From positions 1,414,474-1,470,468 of the forward strand of contig KV454012.1 in NCBI GenBank assembly GCA_001661245.1: DNA of 55,995 bases. Reading direction: 5' to 3'. This DNA is from Pachysolen tannophilus NRRL Y-2460. Its lineage: Eukaryota > Ascomycota > Pichiomycetes > Alaninales > Pachysolenaceae. Each line of letters begins with the position of its first letter. Within the stretch, counting starts at the first letter, position 1. The notes under the pieces were generated by a model. That model saw nothing but the letters and a program-made list of their open reading frames with translations. It searched no databases and was not told where the DNA came from. The position numbers and the translations under genes were made by a program. Of this stretch, positions 40,919-51,266 are shown piece after piece.

Positions 40919-41775
40919 ACTAAATCTAATAAAAAAAAGCGCTGAGTAAACGTGTGCTAAAGCTCTTGAATCACCAAAAAAAGATAGATTTTAATAAAAT
41001 TCCTCGATAAAGAAACTTTTAAATCAACTATCTATTATTTATTTGATTTCAAACAAAAAGTGAAAGCGAAACAGCAAACGACAGCGCTAAAAAGACAAAG
41101 AAGAAAAAAAACAAAAGAACAAAAAGAAAAAAAACAAAAAGAAGTAAAGAAAAAAAAAAAGAAATAAAAGTAAAAAAAAATAGATTAATTCACCTAATCT
41201 CAATCAAGAAAATAAATGGTTCAAATTTATCAACTATAGATAGATCAATTGATTCAAATTTAGATACAATATAATTACTACTACTACTATTACTACTACT
41301 TTAACCTGATTATCGGTACCTAAGTATTTTTTTTTTTTACTGATTTGACGACCATATTACAGCAAGAAAAGAAGAAGAAGGCATAAAAAAAAATCAAAAT
41401 TACCGTTTTGGGAAACATAATATTTCTGGCCACGACCATTGGCTCTTTAAAATAAAAAATAAATAAATCACGTGCTACAAAAGAAAGTAGTGTTGAGTGC
41501 TAAAAAAATATATATATAAATAAAAGAAACCAAAAATGGCAGAACTTTACCCGTGTATTATTTTTTTTTGATTTATATATAATACACCCCGGGGGACGGA
41601 ATTTTTTATAGGCTAGCGTCCGTGGAGCTAAAGAAATGGTATAAAACTTAATTGAGAACTAATAGTTCAATAGCAAGCATAACTAATTACCTTATTTTAT
41701 AACTAGACTAAATTTTGGCTAAATAGGAAGAGAATGAGATGGATATTGAAAACCTGTTTCAGCCATTTTGTATCT

Positions 41776-41812
<37 letters not shown>

Positions 41813-42062
41813 NNNNNNNNNNNNNNNNNNNNNNNNNNNNNNNNNNNNNNNNNNNNNNNNNNNNNNNNNNNNNNNNNNNNNNNNNNNNNNNNNNNNNNNN
41901 NNNNNNNNNNNNNNNNNNNNNNNNNNNNNNNNNNNNNNNNNNNNNNNNNNNNNNNNNNNNNNNNNNNNNNNNNNNNNNNNNNNNNNNNNNNNNNNNNNNN
42001 NNNNNNNNNNNNNNNNNNNNNNNNNNNNNNNNNNNNNNNNNNNNNNNNNNNNNNNNNNNNNN
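41813..42062. other. Assembly gap (N) inside poly-T
   Basis: 250 undetermined bases. Poly-T (about 28 and 36 nt) lies on both sides, so the break probably reflects a homopolymer; reading frames that cross it are meaningless. Confidence 0.98.
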
Positions 42063-42103
<41 letters not shown>

Positions 42104-43228
42104 TTCTTAAAAAAAAAAAAAATTTAAAATTTCAATCTGCAAAGCAACGCAACTCAAGATGACACATATAGTTTACAGAAAGGAACAATAGAAGATAAAA
42201 TTGACTTTTTTTTATTTTAAAAAAAAAAAAATTATTTTTTTCAGGTTACATAATACATGCAATCTATGTATTTATAGTGAGTCATTATGGGAAACAATAG
42301 GCGCTTCTCCCTATTAGTCCGTGGAATAGTCTTGAATAGTCAATAACGTCCCAGGTTAGATGCTGCTAGATAACTACTATTGACTGATTGATTTATTGAT
42401 TTATTGATTGATGGAGATGCTGGTGTTGGTGGCGCTCTAGCAATCATTTTGGAATCCAAAAAGAGAAAAGTATACGCGCAATTATTAGGTCGAAAACTAA
42501 CTAAAAGAGTTAAAACAATATTGTTATTTTCCAAATTGAGCAAAGCATTGGGGAAAGTAAAGCAAAGATTTATTTCTAGTGCATTACATGAGTTTCAAAT
42601 GGATTTAAGCTGATATATATAACTTTTTATATGGCAAAGAAACAAAAAGAAAAAAAGTTTTATATTGTATATTGTGTAGTATAATTTTACTCCCGCTTTA
42701 GTTTTTGGAGTACACGTGAGAGAAAAGTCCGGGAAATGGGAATATTGCCTTTTTTTTATTTAATTAAAAAAAAACAAATAATTATTCTCTTTGGTTCTTC
42801 ATAATCACCTCCAATCTCTTGGTCTTTTAAAAGGAAAAGAAGAAAAGATAAAATAAAAAAAAAAAGCGCTAGTTATATTGTCTTGATTAGCGTATCTAAA
42901 CCATATTTAGTTATCTGCAGGCCAAGTGTGGCTATTATGCAGCAACAAATCGGACATTATTAAGCTACGTCTGGCCATTTTCATCAAATTCGCGGAACTC
43001 CAATCAGTAACTTTTTTATTTTTTTTTATTTTTTTGGCTTCGTCATTTTTGGCAAGTAAAACTGGATGATCGGTTTGAATTCATTTAGTTCCATCCAAGA
43101 CTCATCTGAGTGACCATCTAGCATTAAAAACATTGTTGCTAGATATGATTCATCACTATATTATGCACTAGTAATAGGCAACTAACTGGACTAGGAGTGT
43201 AAGTAGCACGTATGTAACGCAAAAGTAA

Positions 43229-43276
43229 AGATCTCTGGCTATAGATCTATGGCCAGATCTATATGGCCAGAGATCT
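43229..43276. repeat. 48-bp imperfect palindrome built from AGATCT/GGCCA words
   Basis: Outer arms AGATCTCTGGC and GCCAGAGATCT are perfect over 11 bp. Inner arms TATAGATCT and AGATCTATA pair as well with a 2-base bulge, leaving the centre ATGGCC. The block also reads as three or four tandem copies of an AGATCTATGGCC-like 12-16-mer. It is noncoding, about 600 bp beyond the stop of the Gln-rich gene. Confidence 0.85.
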
Positions 43277-43872
43277 GGCTCCACTTTGCCTTTTAGTTTG
43301 TGAATAACAAAGAGTTTTTGAAAACCTTATCTTTATACGCATAATTAGGGAAAGATGATAAAAATTTGGAGAACTATACTTAACTTTGCGTACACAATCT
43401 TAATCGGCCAACCTCAACCGACATGAATAGAAATAGCAAAAAAAAAAAAAAAAAAAAAAAGAACTCAATACTTTAAACACTTTGGCTTTAGGCTCAGTTT
43501 TGAGGTTTTTTTTTAGATAAAGTAAATAATTTTAACAAAGCTCCATATATTATTGAGAGAATTAAAAGAAATACTTAGGAAAAAATAAAAGTAATAAAAA
43601 AATAATTAGACATTATCTTTAGAAATAAAAAATCACAAAAAAAAAAAAACCAAGTACTAAAATAAAATAAAAATAAAATAAAAATAAGAATAAAATAAAA
43701 TAAAAATAAAGTAAAATAGTAAAAAAAGCTAACCTAACACAGATATAAGAATTATAAGCTGAAGTGAAAGTTCAAAAAAACACCCTTTAAATAAAATACA
43801 GCAAAAGAATAAAAACATAATAAGATAGTTATTAAAAGGAAAAAAAGAAAAAAGAAAAAAAAAAATAAAAAT

Positions 43873-45183
43873 TCAATAAACAGAATGGAAACGTTTGTTC
43901 ATGATGCGAGTTTGTTTTCTAACTCTTCTGCTTCTTATCTTTTGGTCAGGTCTAGTGTTTCTCCAGGAATCCACTGCCCTTTGTATTAATCCTCTTTGAT
44001 TTCTAATGATAGGATTCAAATATGCCAACTTCCATCCAATATAATTACATTCTCTTTCGTATTTTCCTCTATTACCTTTATACTCTTCAGGGGGGACCAT
44101 TGCACCTGGGTATATGCAGTTTTCTGCTATGAAATGATCACCGTAATCAAGAGTATCTTTGAAATCTATCTTTGGACATTTCAAAGTGAATTTTCTTATG
44201 ATTTTTTTCTTTGAATAATAAAAGGTCAAATTCTCTTCACCTGTTAATTCATCTCTAGTTAATTCTGGTGCCGCAGCAGGTATAGGACCTGGTTGAGAAG
44301 TATATTTTTCCAGGTTATCTGAAATATTACCAACAGATTTTGATTTGCGATGACTAATGTCTTTAAATTGAACACCACTTTCAGTATCGTATTCTGGAGT
44401 TTCTAACGGTGAAGTTAAATAGTTTTGCTTGAATATAAGAGATTCATAACTCAATGAATTTCTAAAAGTGGATCCTTGTTGAGCTGCTGCTGCTGCTGTC
44501 ATACTTGTAGTTGCTCCAATTTGTTGATTATTTTCGACCAAAGATGAAGATGGGAAGTAAGGGGAAACAGGAGTCGTAACTTCTTCTAATTGTCTCATGC
44601 CGTTATATGATTCATCTTGGTCATTAGTTGTATTTTGGAAATTCATTACTTGTGCTGGAAATACATTAGGATTTATCTGTTGTGGTAATTGATCATGCTG
44701 AGGCTGCGTGAAAGGGTATTGCATCAGATGTTGCGGCAGCGGCACCAGTGCCTGTGACAGTTGCGTCGATGGCTGTAACTGTTGACCTGAAACTAATAAG
44801 TTATTATATATGGACATAGTTTGTTGTTGTTGTTGTTGTTGTTGAGACCCCATAGATAGGAACCCATCTTGTGCACTCATCAGTGGTGCTGGCACTCGAT
44901 CCATGAGGAAACTACTTTCAGCTGTCTTTCCCTGCGAGAAACCCGCATTTTCTTCAGGTAAAAATTGTTGAGAATTTCTAGGTGTTATGTAGTTGTATGA
45001 ATTTCCAGGTAGAACATAGAGTTGTTGTTGATTATATAGATTCTGTGATTGGAAAAATTGTTGTTGTTGCTGTTGTTGTTGTTGTTGTTTTGGTTGGCCC
45101 AACGAAAAACTTGGATTTGAAGCATCTATATTGGTCAAAAGGAAATCCGGACTTTCAAAGGTCGAAATATGATTAGCATTCAT
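43873..45183 (-). CDS. Gln-rich protein with an unassigned basic C-terminal domain (putative regulator)
   Basis: 436 aa from MNANHISTFESPDF. The first ~300 residues are Gln/Asn/Ser-rich, with poly-Gln runs (about 33-42 and 114-121, mostly CAA codons), as in transcriptional activators. The last ~128 residues form a compact, clearly ordered domain: FYYSKKKIIRKFTLKCPKID, a conserved-looking NCIYPGAMVPPEEY, RECNYIGWKLAYLNP, and a very basic end, IQRAVDSWRN then KIRSRRVRKQTRIMNKRF. Three Cys lie in the domain. I do not recognise the family. Its layout fits a sequence-specific DNA-binding protein, and lineage-restricted families such as C. albicans Wor3 are one thing to compare; this is a guess. 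Its upstream region of 3.2 kb is the longest in the window. Confidence 0.75.
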   Translation of the reverse strand: MNANHISTFESPDFLLTNIDASNPSFSLGQPKQQQQQQQQQQFFQSQNLYNQQQLYVLPGNSYNYITPRNSQQFLPEENAGFSQGKTAESSFLMDRVPAPLMSAQDGFLSMGSQQQQQQQQTMSIYNNLLVSGQQLQPSTQLSQALVPLPQHLMQYPFTQPQHDQLPQQINPNVFPAQVMNFQNTTNDQDESYNGMRQLEEVTTPVSPYFPSSSLVENNQQIGATTSMTAAAAAQQGSTFRNSLSYESLIFKQNYLTSPLETPEYDTESGVQFKDISHRKSKSVGNISDNLEKYTSQPGPIPAAAPELTRDELTGEENLTFYYSKKKIIRKFTLKCPKIDFKDTLDYGDHFIAENCIYPGAMVPPEEYKGNRGKYERECNYIGWKLAYLNPIIRNQRGLIQRAVDSWRNTRPDQKIRSRRVRKQTRIMNKRFHSVY

Positions 45184-47167
45184 TATTCAGCTCAGTTTAT
45201 AGAAGAAAGTAAAAAAAAATAAAAAAACAAAACAAAATAATAAGATGTTCTTGAGTAAAAAAATACTAGAACTGTACCCTATAAGTGTATCAAACTTTCT
45301 GAATTGAAGGAATTAAAAACAGTTGTGACAAGAAAACATCAAAACGTTAAAAACAACTAAAATAAAAATAATAATTTACCAAGATAAGGGAAAACAATAA
45401 TTTTAAAAAAGTTTGGATTAAATGGTAAATATATAGCTCTCGTTGTAGGAACTTTAAAATTCTGACAAAAAGCAATAAAATTAGTCAAGCACAGATACAG
45501 TGTGCGCAAGATGATGATCAGACACAGTTAACTTAACATAATACTGTAGTGATTATGATTAAACTTACGTACTGTACTCAAGTAAAGGCCATATCAGTGC
45601 ATATGCTTGCGTCAGAAAAAAATTTTGAGATTCAATATATGTGCATGTTACGATTTGGAGACTGCATTAGAAAAAGATCCACTTTTAGATTGAGTGAGAA
45701 AATGTTGTTTTCTACCCATCTCAGCATATGTTGAAAAACATATAGGGAGAGGTGGGTATAAATGCTTTCCTTTTCTTCACGATTGCATTACATATTTAAA
45801 ATTAATAAAAAAAATAAAAAAATTTTGAACTCCACTCCAAATCTTGCTAGTTATTTCAAAAAGATATTATACGTTACTTGCTCCCCCAATATACTAGAAA
45901 AGACTTGATATAGGTAATATACCTTGAAAAATACGCTGCGTAAACCTCTTTACAGAAATATAAGAAAAGTTTAAAAAAAATACAATGAAATTTCAATCTA
46001 TTTTTTTTTTCTTTTTCTTTTTTTTTTTGTTTCTTTTAATTCTTCTTCTTCTGTTTCTTCCTTTACTTTTTTTGTCTTACGTCTAAGTAGGCTATACTTT
46101 TATCATTTCAACCGTAAAAAAAAAAAATTTTTTTTCTCAAAGAACTTTTTAAAATTTGTCTTGTCTGTTTATAAGCTGGTATATAAAAAAAAAAGGTAAT
46201 AACATGGAGAACTCTAAAACCGATATGAATAGGAAGAAGGTTAATTAAAAAAAAAAAAAAAAAGGTAATTAAATACCATAGGAACCAATTTGGTAATTGT
46301 GCAGATTATTATTCTGTATCATGCAGCTATTGCATTTAATTATTAATATTAAATCTTAAGTGATAGTTAAACTTTGCTTTCGAGATCCACTTAAGGATAG
46401 ATTCATGTTTCTTAGATCCAAAAAAAAAAATAAAATAAAAAAGTTAACTATATTTTACTAAATAGTACTTGTTTAGCAAAAAAATTAACTATATCTTATA
46501 ATACATCTTATCTAGTCTGATACAATATATACATATATATATTTTTTTTTTTATTATTTTTAGCCTTATCAATTTGAATAATAGATTGACCACCACGCGT
46601 GGTAAAAGAAACGGAAACGAAACTTTACTTTAATGTTCATGTAAAAAAAAAAAAATTTCAAGGAATTAATGAAGAATAATTTACCACATAGTGCTTATTG
46701 TTCCTTCTATTTTTTAGATAGAAAAAACTTTTTTGAAACATGCTTTTTACCTCAAAAAAAAAAAAAAAAAAAACAAAACAAAAACAAAAACAAACATGAA
46801 AAACAAGAAAAACTAAAAAAACAATTATGAATTCTCTAGAAACCAGAGAAAAAATATTAAGCATCTTGTTTGAATTCAAACGCCATCGTCAAAGGTAACT
46901 CGTCCGGTATATCTTCCCAAACAAGATAACATGTTTACAACTACATGTGGGACTAATGAAGTAATATTGACTTTGCATTAAGTATGTTGCAGATGTCTCA
47001 AAGTAGAAATATTGTGCATACTCACGTATTAATTCGGTCTCAAAAGAAAAGATTTATTCCAATTCGGTAGTTTCTATGTATTTCACCTTTCGAAAACATG
47101 GTTTACTAATAGATTATTTAACGAAACAATTGAAATAAGCAAGCCTGAAAATTATAAGGTACACCAT

Positions 47168-47210
47168 ATGCATTCCTCAAGTGCATTCGTCAAATGCGTT
47201 CGTCAAATGC
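47168..47210. repeat. 13-nt tandem repeat, three units plus a partial
   Basis: ATGCATTCCTCAA, GTGCATTCGTCAA and ATGCGTTCGTCAA follow without a gap (consensus RTGCRTTCSTCAA), then ATGC begins a fourth copy. The step of 13 nt is exact and differences are single bases. It sits in the middle of the 3.2-kb divergent region. Confidence 0.9.
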
Positions 47211-47624
47211 ATAGCTTGAAGTTTAATGAAAACCGGGAGTACCGTAAGATTTTTTTTATTTTTATACCTAATTACAAAACAAAACAAAAAAACAAAAAAA
47301 ACTAAATAAATAAAAAAAAAAAAAAAAAAGGTAAGGACATATTTAAAAGATAAAGAAGGAGGGGAGATTCACCCCTCTTTGTTAAACAATACCTTGCCGA
47401 AGACTTTCCAAGAGTAGCTTAAAAATGATTTGTTTAAGTTAAAAATTTCAATTTGAAGTGGTGTTAAAACAGATTTGTGAAAATTGAACTTAACGGTTTT
47501 ATTAATTGAATTTTGTCGATCAATTTTATTAAAACCAGTCTAAAGATAACCATAGAAATTTCTTCAGGTCATTCTTTAAAGAAAGTTATTAAATTATATG
47601 TGTATATGTATGTCTGAACACTCA

Positions 47625-47652
47625 TACACACACACACACACACAAACACACA
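47625..47652. repeat. (CA)n microsatellite
   Basis: About 13 CA units, interrupted once by AA, in the long divergent intergenic region. The only sizeable CA dinucleotide run in the window. Confidence 0.85.
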
Positions 47653-48415
47653 TGGAATTCTACAAACTGTTAAAAACTTATTGTAATTCGCGGTCAAGAA
47701 AATCGTTGCAGCAGTAGCAAATTATAAAATTAAGGTCACTTCTATTGTATCAAATCTCATACCTCAAAACAAGCCATTGATAAAAAATCTAAGATCTATC
47801 TTAATTAGAAATATCATCCCATTTTAAGTGATTGCTCATCAGAATAAGCTCTATTATTTGATTTTATTGTAGAGCAAGGAATATTATTATCTTTCCAATA
47901 AGATTAAATTAATTACAATAAATACGTACATATTATGTAATGAGGTACAATATGTCAAATTTTTAATTTTTATCAAAAAATAGGGTCATTAACGGGAACT
48001 TCTTTATCTCTTGGAAAAGACCCAATTGGTCCCAAATTTGAACCAATAATTATCACGTGCAAAAAAGAAAAGATAAATAAAAAAAAAAAAAAAAGTAAAG
48101 TGTTGGTTTTTTTTTTCTTGTGCCTGTGAGTTTCTATTTCTGTTTTTAATTTTTTTTAAATAAATGCGGAGAAAATGCGGTCGTGTGTTTGCTCCTAAAA
48201 ATAATTAAATTTGAGAAGGCAGGGCGCAGGAAGAAAAAAAAGAATCGAAATAAAAGTTCCATTTGTTTCAATTCTTTTTTAGTTTACATCACCTATAATA
48301 ATTTTTAATAATCTATTATTACTTTTATTATTTTACCCGTTAAAAAGAGATCAATCAATTTAATTGATATTAACGAATTTTTAACCATCAGGTGAATTGG
48401 TTATTAGAATTGATA

Positions 48416-48802
48416 ATGGCTGCTAATCAATTAAAAGGTACGGATGAAGTAGATACTTCCAAGTTATCTCCGCAAGAGCTTAAAATATATAAATTATATG
48501 GGAAGTTGCCGTCTAGGTCAGATTTACTTCATTCGAAATTAAAAGATCGGAAATATTTTGATTCTGGAGATTATGCAATGAGTAAAGCAGGCGTTATTAA
48601 AAATGAAGGACCACTTGAGAATTTAAAGCATCCAGATTTGGAGAAAATTCAAAGAATTAATAGAAACTCTGTAAGTGGTAGTAATAGTAGAGGAAGCATA
48701 TGTGGAGTTATAGGTTCTCAAAATGGAGGTAATGTTATGTTTAGTGGGAAATCCAATTTGGAGAAAGAGGTTAAAGGTGAAGATAACAATGAAGGCAAAT
48801 AA
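48416..48802 (+). CDS. IGO1: IGO1/IGO2 endosulfine, PP2A-B55 inhibitor
   Basis: 128 aa when started at the ATG giving MAANQLKGTDEVDTSKLSPQE. The upstream in-frame sequence lacks another ATG. The signature FDSGDYAMSKAG (about residues 54-65) holds the Ser phosphorylated by the Greatwall kinase Rim15. KLYGKLPSRSDLLHSKLKDRKYFDSGD is the conserved endosulfine core. Phosphorylated Igo binds and inhibits PP2A-Cdc55, protecting mRNAs and allowing entry into quiescence. The tail after about residue 80 is Ser/Gly/Asn-rich. The PP2A B56 subunit RTS1 is also in this window but is a different holoenzyme, so no link is claimed. Confidence 0.93.
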   Translation: MAANQLKGTDEVDTSKLSPQELKIYKLYGKLPSRSDLLHSKLKDRKYFDSGDYAMSKAGVIKNEGPLENLKHPDLEKIQRINRNSVSGSNSRGSICGVIGSQNGGNVMFSGKSNLEKEVKGEDNNEGK

Positions 48803-49331
48803 AAAAAAAAAAATAAAAAAAAAAAAAAACTATATATGGAGATGAATTAAGTTATGTAATTTTTTGGATTCTTAGGTTTAGGCAAGAATCATAAATATAT
48901 ATAAAGGGCAATGAATATACGGAATATACAATGAATATGAATACATTGAATTGAATGCAGTTATTATTGACTTTAAAATTTTTTGTCGCTTCTGATCTTG
49001 GAAAGAGTTTTCATTTTATTTAGTTTTAGTTTTTAGTTAGTTATTAGTTATTAATTATTAGTTATTAGCTATATCCCTAATTATATTATATTTATATTAT
49101 ATAAACCGTATATATAATATATAATATCCACTACCGCAATTTAATTCACCAAAATACCAAAAATAATAAATAAAACCCAAATAGCCCAAATATATATATA
49201 AAAAAAAAACCACTTTAGCTAAAAGAAAATAAAAGCGTATTACCTGTAACAGAAAACCGTAAAAAATAAAAAAATAAAATAAAAAAAAAAAAAAGATTAA
49301 AAGCAATTAATGAAGAAACCCCTCTTTCACT
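48803..49331. terminator. Convergent 3' spacer, IGO1 and tail-anchored protein gene
   Basis: 529 bp with a poly-A tract right after the IGO1 stop, TTAGTTATTAG repeats at about 49035-49070, palindromic TATATAATATATAATA at 49109-49127 and A-rich DNA before the next stop. No gene is seen. Confidence 0.5.
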
Positions 49332-50501
49332 TCATTTGAACCTAATAATACTTGGTTTTGCATTTCTAGCATTTCTAGAACCAAATAAAAATCCTAAGCT
49401 AAAACTAATTGAAGCTATAATAATTGATAAACAAGTAATTTGAAATAAGACATTATTTAATTTTTGAACGCTGCTTTCATTATCATTATTTTTATTTTTA
49501 TTTTTATGTTTATCTAAATTTTTTCTTTTTAAGACTCCTTTACTACCATTTCTATCATTAATATTATTCAATTTTTTTGACATACGATATGGTGATAATG
49601 ATAAAGAATTTGATCTAAACCCATCATCTGTAACAGTGTAATCGCTATCACATATATCATTTAATATATGTTTACTACCTGAAAATTTATTATTTTTCAT
49701 AGAGGTATTATTAACCACTGTTGATGATGCTATTGTTGAATTAGAAAGCCTTCTTAAATTTGTCTTATATTGTTTAGTAGTGTTAGTGTTATTAGTAGTA
49801 TTGGTAATGTTGTTTGTGTTTGTTTTCTTTGAAGAAGAAGTCAATAGTATTGTGGTTAAAGAATTATCAATATTAATTTCACTTGATTTTTTTCTTCCAT
49901 CATCATAATGATTATCATCATGATATTCATTTTGATATTCATCATCACTATCCTTAAATAACCAATTTTGCAAATTTTTCTTTTTCTTTTTCCCCTTTTT
50001 ATCTACCGCCAATGCCAGAATCTCACCCAAACCCGCACTATCATTCGACTCATCATCACCAGTCAATAAACCAGCATTATCATCCGTATCTAAATAGTTG
50101 AAATATGACGCGACACGCGAATAATCCCCATAACTAATTCTATCTCTAGCTGTTAAATCAATCCATGAATCTTCTTCAGGCAATCCAGCGCCAGTACCAG
50201 TACCACTACTAGTACCACTACTAGTACCATTATTACTATTACTACTATTATTATTATTATTATTTTTGTTGTTGTTGTTTTTACTGGTACTAGTAGTAGT
50301 ACTCTTGGTATTTAATTTCAAACCGCTCTTCCCATCTTCTTCACTTTGTAATGCCGCCTCTTCTTCCTCGTTCAATGAATAACTTTGTTCCAAAAGTGAT
50401 TGATCAGTCAAGTATACTTCTTTATTCGCGTTCTGAGTCCAATTTTTCAAATATTGAGAATTGTAACCTTGATTCTTATTGCCGCCACTACTATTAACCA
50501 T
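49332..50501 (-). CDS. Unrecognised Asn-rich tail-anchored membrane protein
   Basis: 389 aa from the ATG giving MVNSSGGNKNQGYNSQYLKN. One membrane segment lies near the end (about 356-376, ITCLSIIIASISFSLGFLFG) and is followed by a short basic tail (RNARNAKPSIIRFK). That is the layout of a tail-anchored protein with the N-terminus in the cytosol. The N-terminus has an ordered-looking start (LKNWTQNANKEVYLTDQSLLEQS), poly-Asn/Ser runs, then DSWIDLTARDRISYGDYSRVASYFNYLD. A basic KKGKKKKK segment is near 175. I cannot name it. The basic tail after the anchor is compatible with mitochondrial outer membrane or ER. Confidence 0.7.
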   Translation of the reverse strand: MVNSSGGNKNQGYNSQYLKNWTQNANKEVYLTDQSLLEQSYSLNEEEEAALQSEEDGKSGLKLNTKSTTTSTSKNNNNKNNNNNNSSNSNNGTSSGTSSGTGTGAGLPEEDSWIDLTARDRISYGDYSRVASYFNYLDTDDNAGLLTGDDESNDSAGLGEILALAVDKKGKKKKKNLQNWLFKDSDDEYQNEYHDDNHYDDGRKKSSEINIDNSLTTILLTSSSKKTNTNNITNTTNNTNTTKQYKTNLRRLSNSTIASSTVVNNTSMKNNKFSGSKHILNDICDSDYTVTDDGFRSNSLSLSPYRMSKKLNNINDRNGSKGVLKRKNLDKHKNKNKNNDNESSVQKLNNVLFQITCLSIIIASISFSLGFLFGSRNARNAKPSIIRFK

Positions 50502-51266
50502 TGACAATTTTTATTTAATAATTATAGATCGATGGATTAATAGATCAATAAATTGATTATATATATATATATATATAGATAATAATTATTTAGATAGAAA
50601 GATAGATAGATTATATATGTAAGCCATATTATATAGATTGCTTTCTTGTTCGGAATCCGGAAATCTCTTTGTTTTGTTTTGTTTTGTTTTACGTTTTTTT
50701 TTTTGTTTTTCTGTTACTGAGCACACGACTGATGTGTTTTCCGTTTTTTATTTTTCGCAGCGGAAAAGAAAGAAAGATCAAAAAAAAAATTCTTTCCGTT
50801 ATCACCACCAACACGGGAAGAAAGACATAAATATTATGCCCTCGTTTAGTAGAATCAAGTTAAGATTTCTTTCTTTCTATATATATATATATTTAAATAT
50901 ATATATATATTACTATTTTTATATTAATTTTTTTTTTATCTTTTAAAGTTTTTTTTTTAAGATAAAAAAAGTTAAAGATTAAAGATAAAAATAAGTTTAT
51001 TAATCTATTGGAATTGTGATTTTTTATTTATTGATACATCAAGTTATTAGAAAATTAATAGATTAACTAAATAACAAAGAATAAAGAATAAAAATTTTGC
51101 AAATAGATACTTTAATACCCTTCATATCTATTGTGCTGCATTGATTGCATTTTTTTTTTTTTCTTTTTTTTTTTTGGCTAATTAATAAATAGTACTGCTA
51201 ATCAAATAATTAATACCAATTTTTTATTTTTGGGTTTGTCAATCGCTTAGTGGTATATAATAAGAA
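50502..51266. promoter_or_regulatory. Divergent region, tail-anchored protein gene and NSG
   Basis: 765 bp. (AT)n blocks at 50558-50577 and 50878-50912, GTTTT repeats at 50670-50690, a less AT-rich block with TTCCGTTATCACCACC at about 50795, and poly-T at 51150-51175. A small frame at 50638-50946 is not credible as a gene. Confidence 0.5.

Larger units (their letters stand above)
40919..43872. other. Gene-poor region: SEG1-like promoter, gap 2 and downstream DNA
   Basis: 2954 bp with no supported gene. The left end (40919-41700) is the SEG1-like promoter with A-rich tracts and ACT trinucleotides (41277-41300). Gap 2 is framed by poly-T. At 42392-42613 both strands stay open for ~200 bp, without an ATG at a sensible place. 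A long imperfect palindrome is at 43229-43276. AAAATAAAAATAAAA repeats (43655-43720) precede the 3' end of the Gln-rich gene. Confidence 0.5.
45184..48415. promoter_or_regulatory. 3.2-kb divergent intergenic region
   Basis: Lies between the starts of the Gln-rich protein gene and the endosulfine gene. Contents: pyrimidine-only blocks (46000-46078), poly-A and poly-T runs, a 13-nt tandem array at 47168-47210, and a (CA)n stretch at 47625-47652. Near the IGO side there is a GC-richer patch (48165-48235). Small frames at 45549-45734 and 46658-46879 have no coding character. Such length is typical of heavily regulated fungal genes with long 5' leaders. Confidence 0.6.

Noticed and set aside
41739-42127. 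Reading frames running through the N gap
   Set aside because: They consist of poly-Phe from poly-T and undetermined bases; not genes.
42392-42613. Region open on both strands (about 70 aa each), possible small or decayed gene
   Set aside because: The plus frame has no ATG near its beginning and a stop just before it; the basic peptide (ESKKRKVYAQLLGRKLTKRVK) matches nothing known and no intron with a TACTAAC box leads into it. Best left as noncoding until transcripts are seen.
45549-45734. 61-aa frame in the long divergent region
   Set aside because: Short, no motif, composition like surrounding intergenic DNA.
46658-46879. 73-aa hydrophobic minus-strand frame
   Set aside because: Phe-rich because of poly-A/T tracts; no signal peptide logic or conserved segment visible.
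50638-50946. 102-aa Phe/Tyr-rich frame in the NSG upstream region
   Set aside because: Derives from poly-T and (AT)n; overlaps a promoter; no ATG context support.
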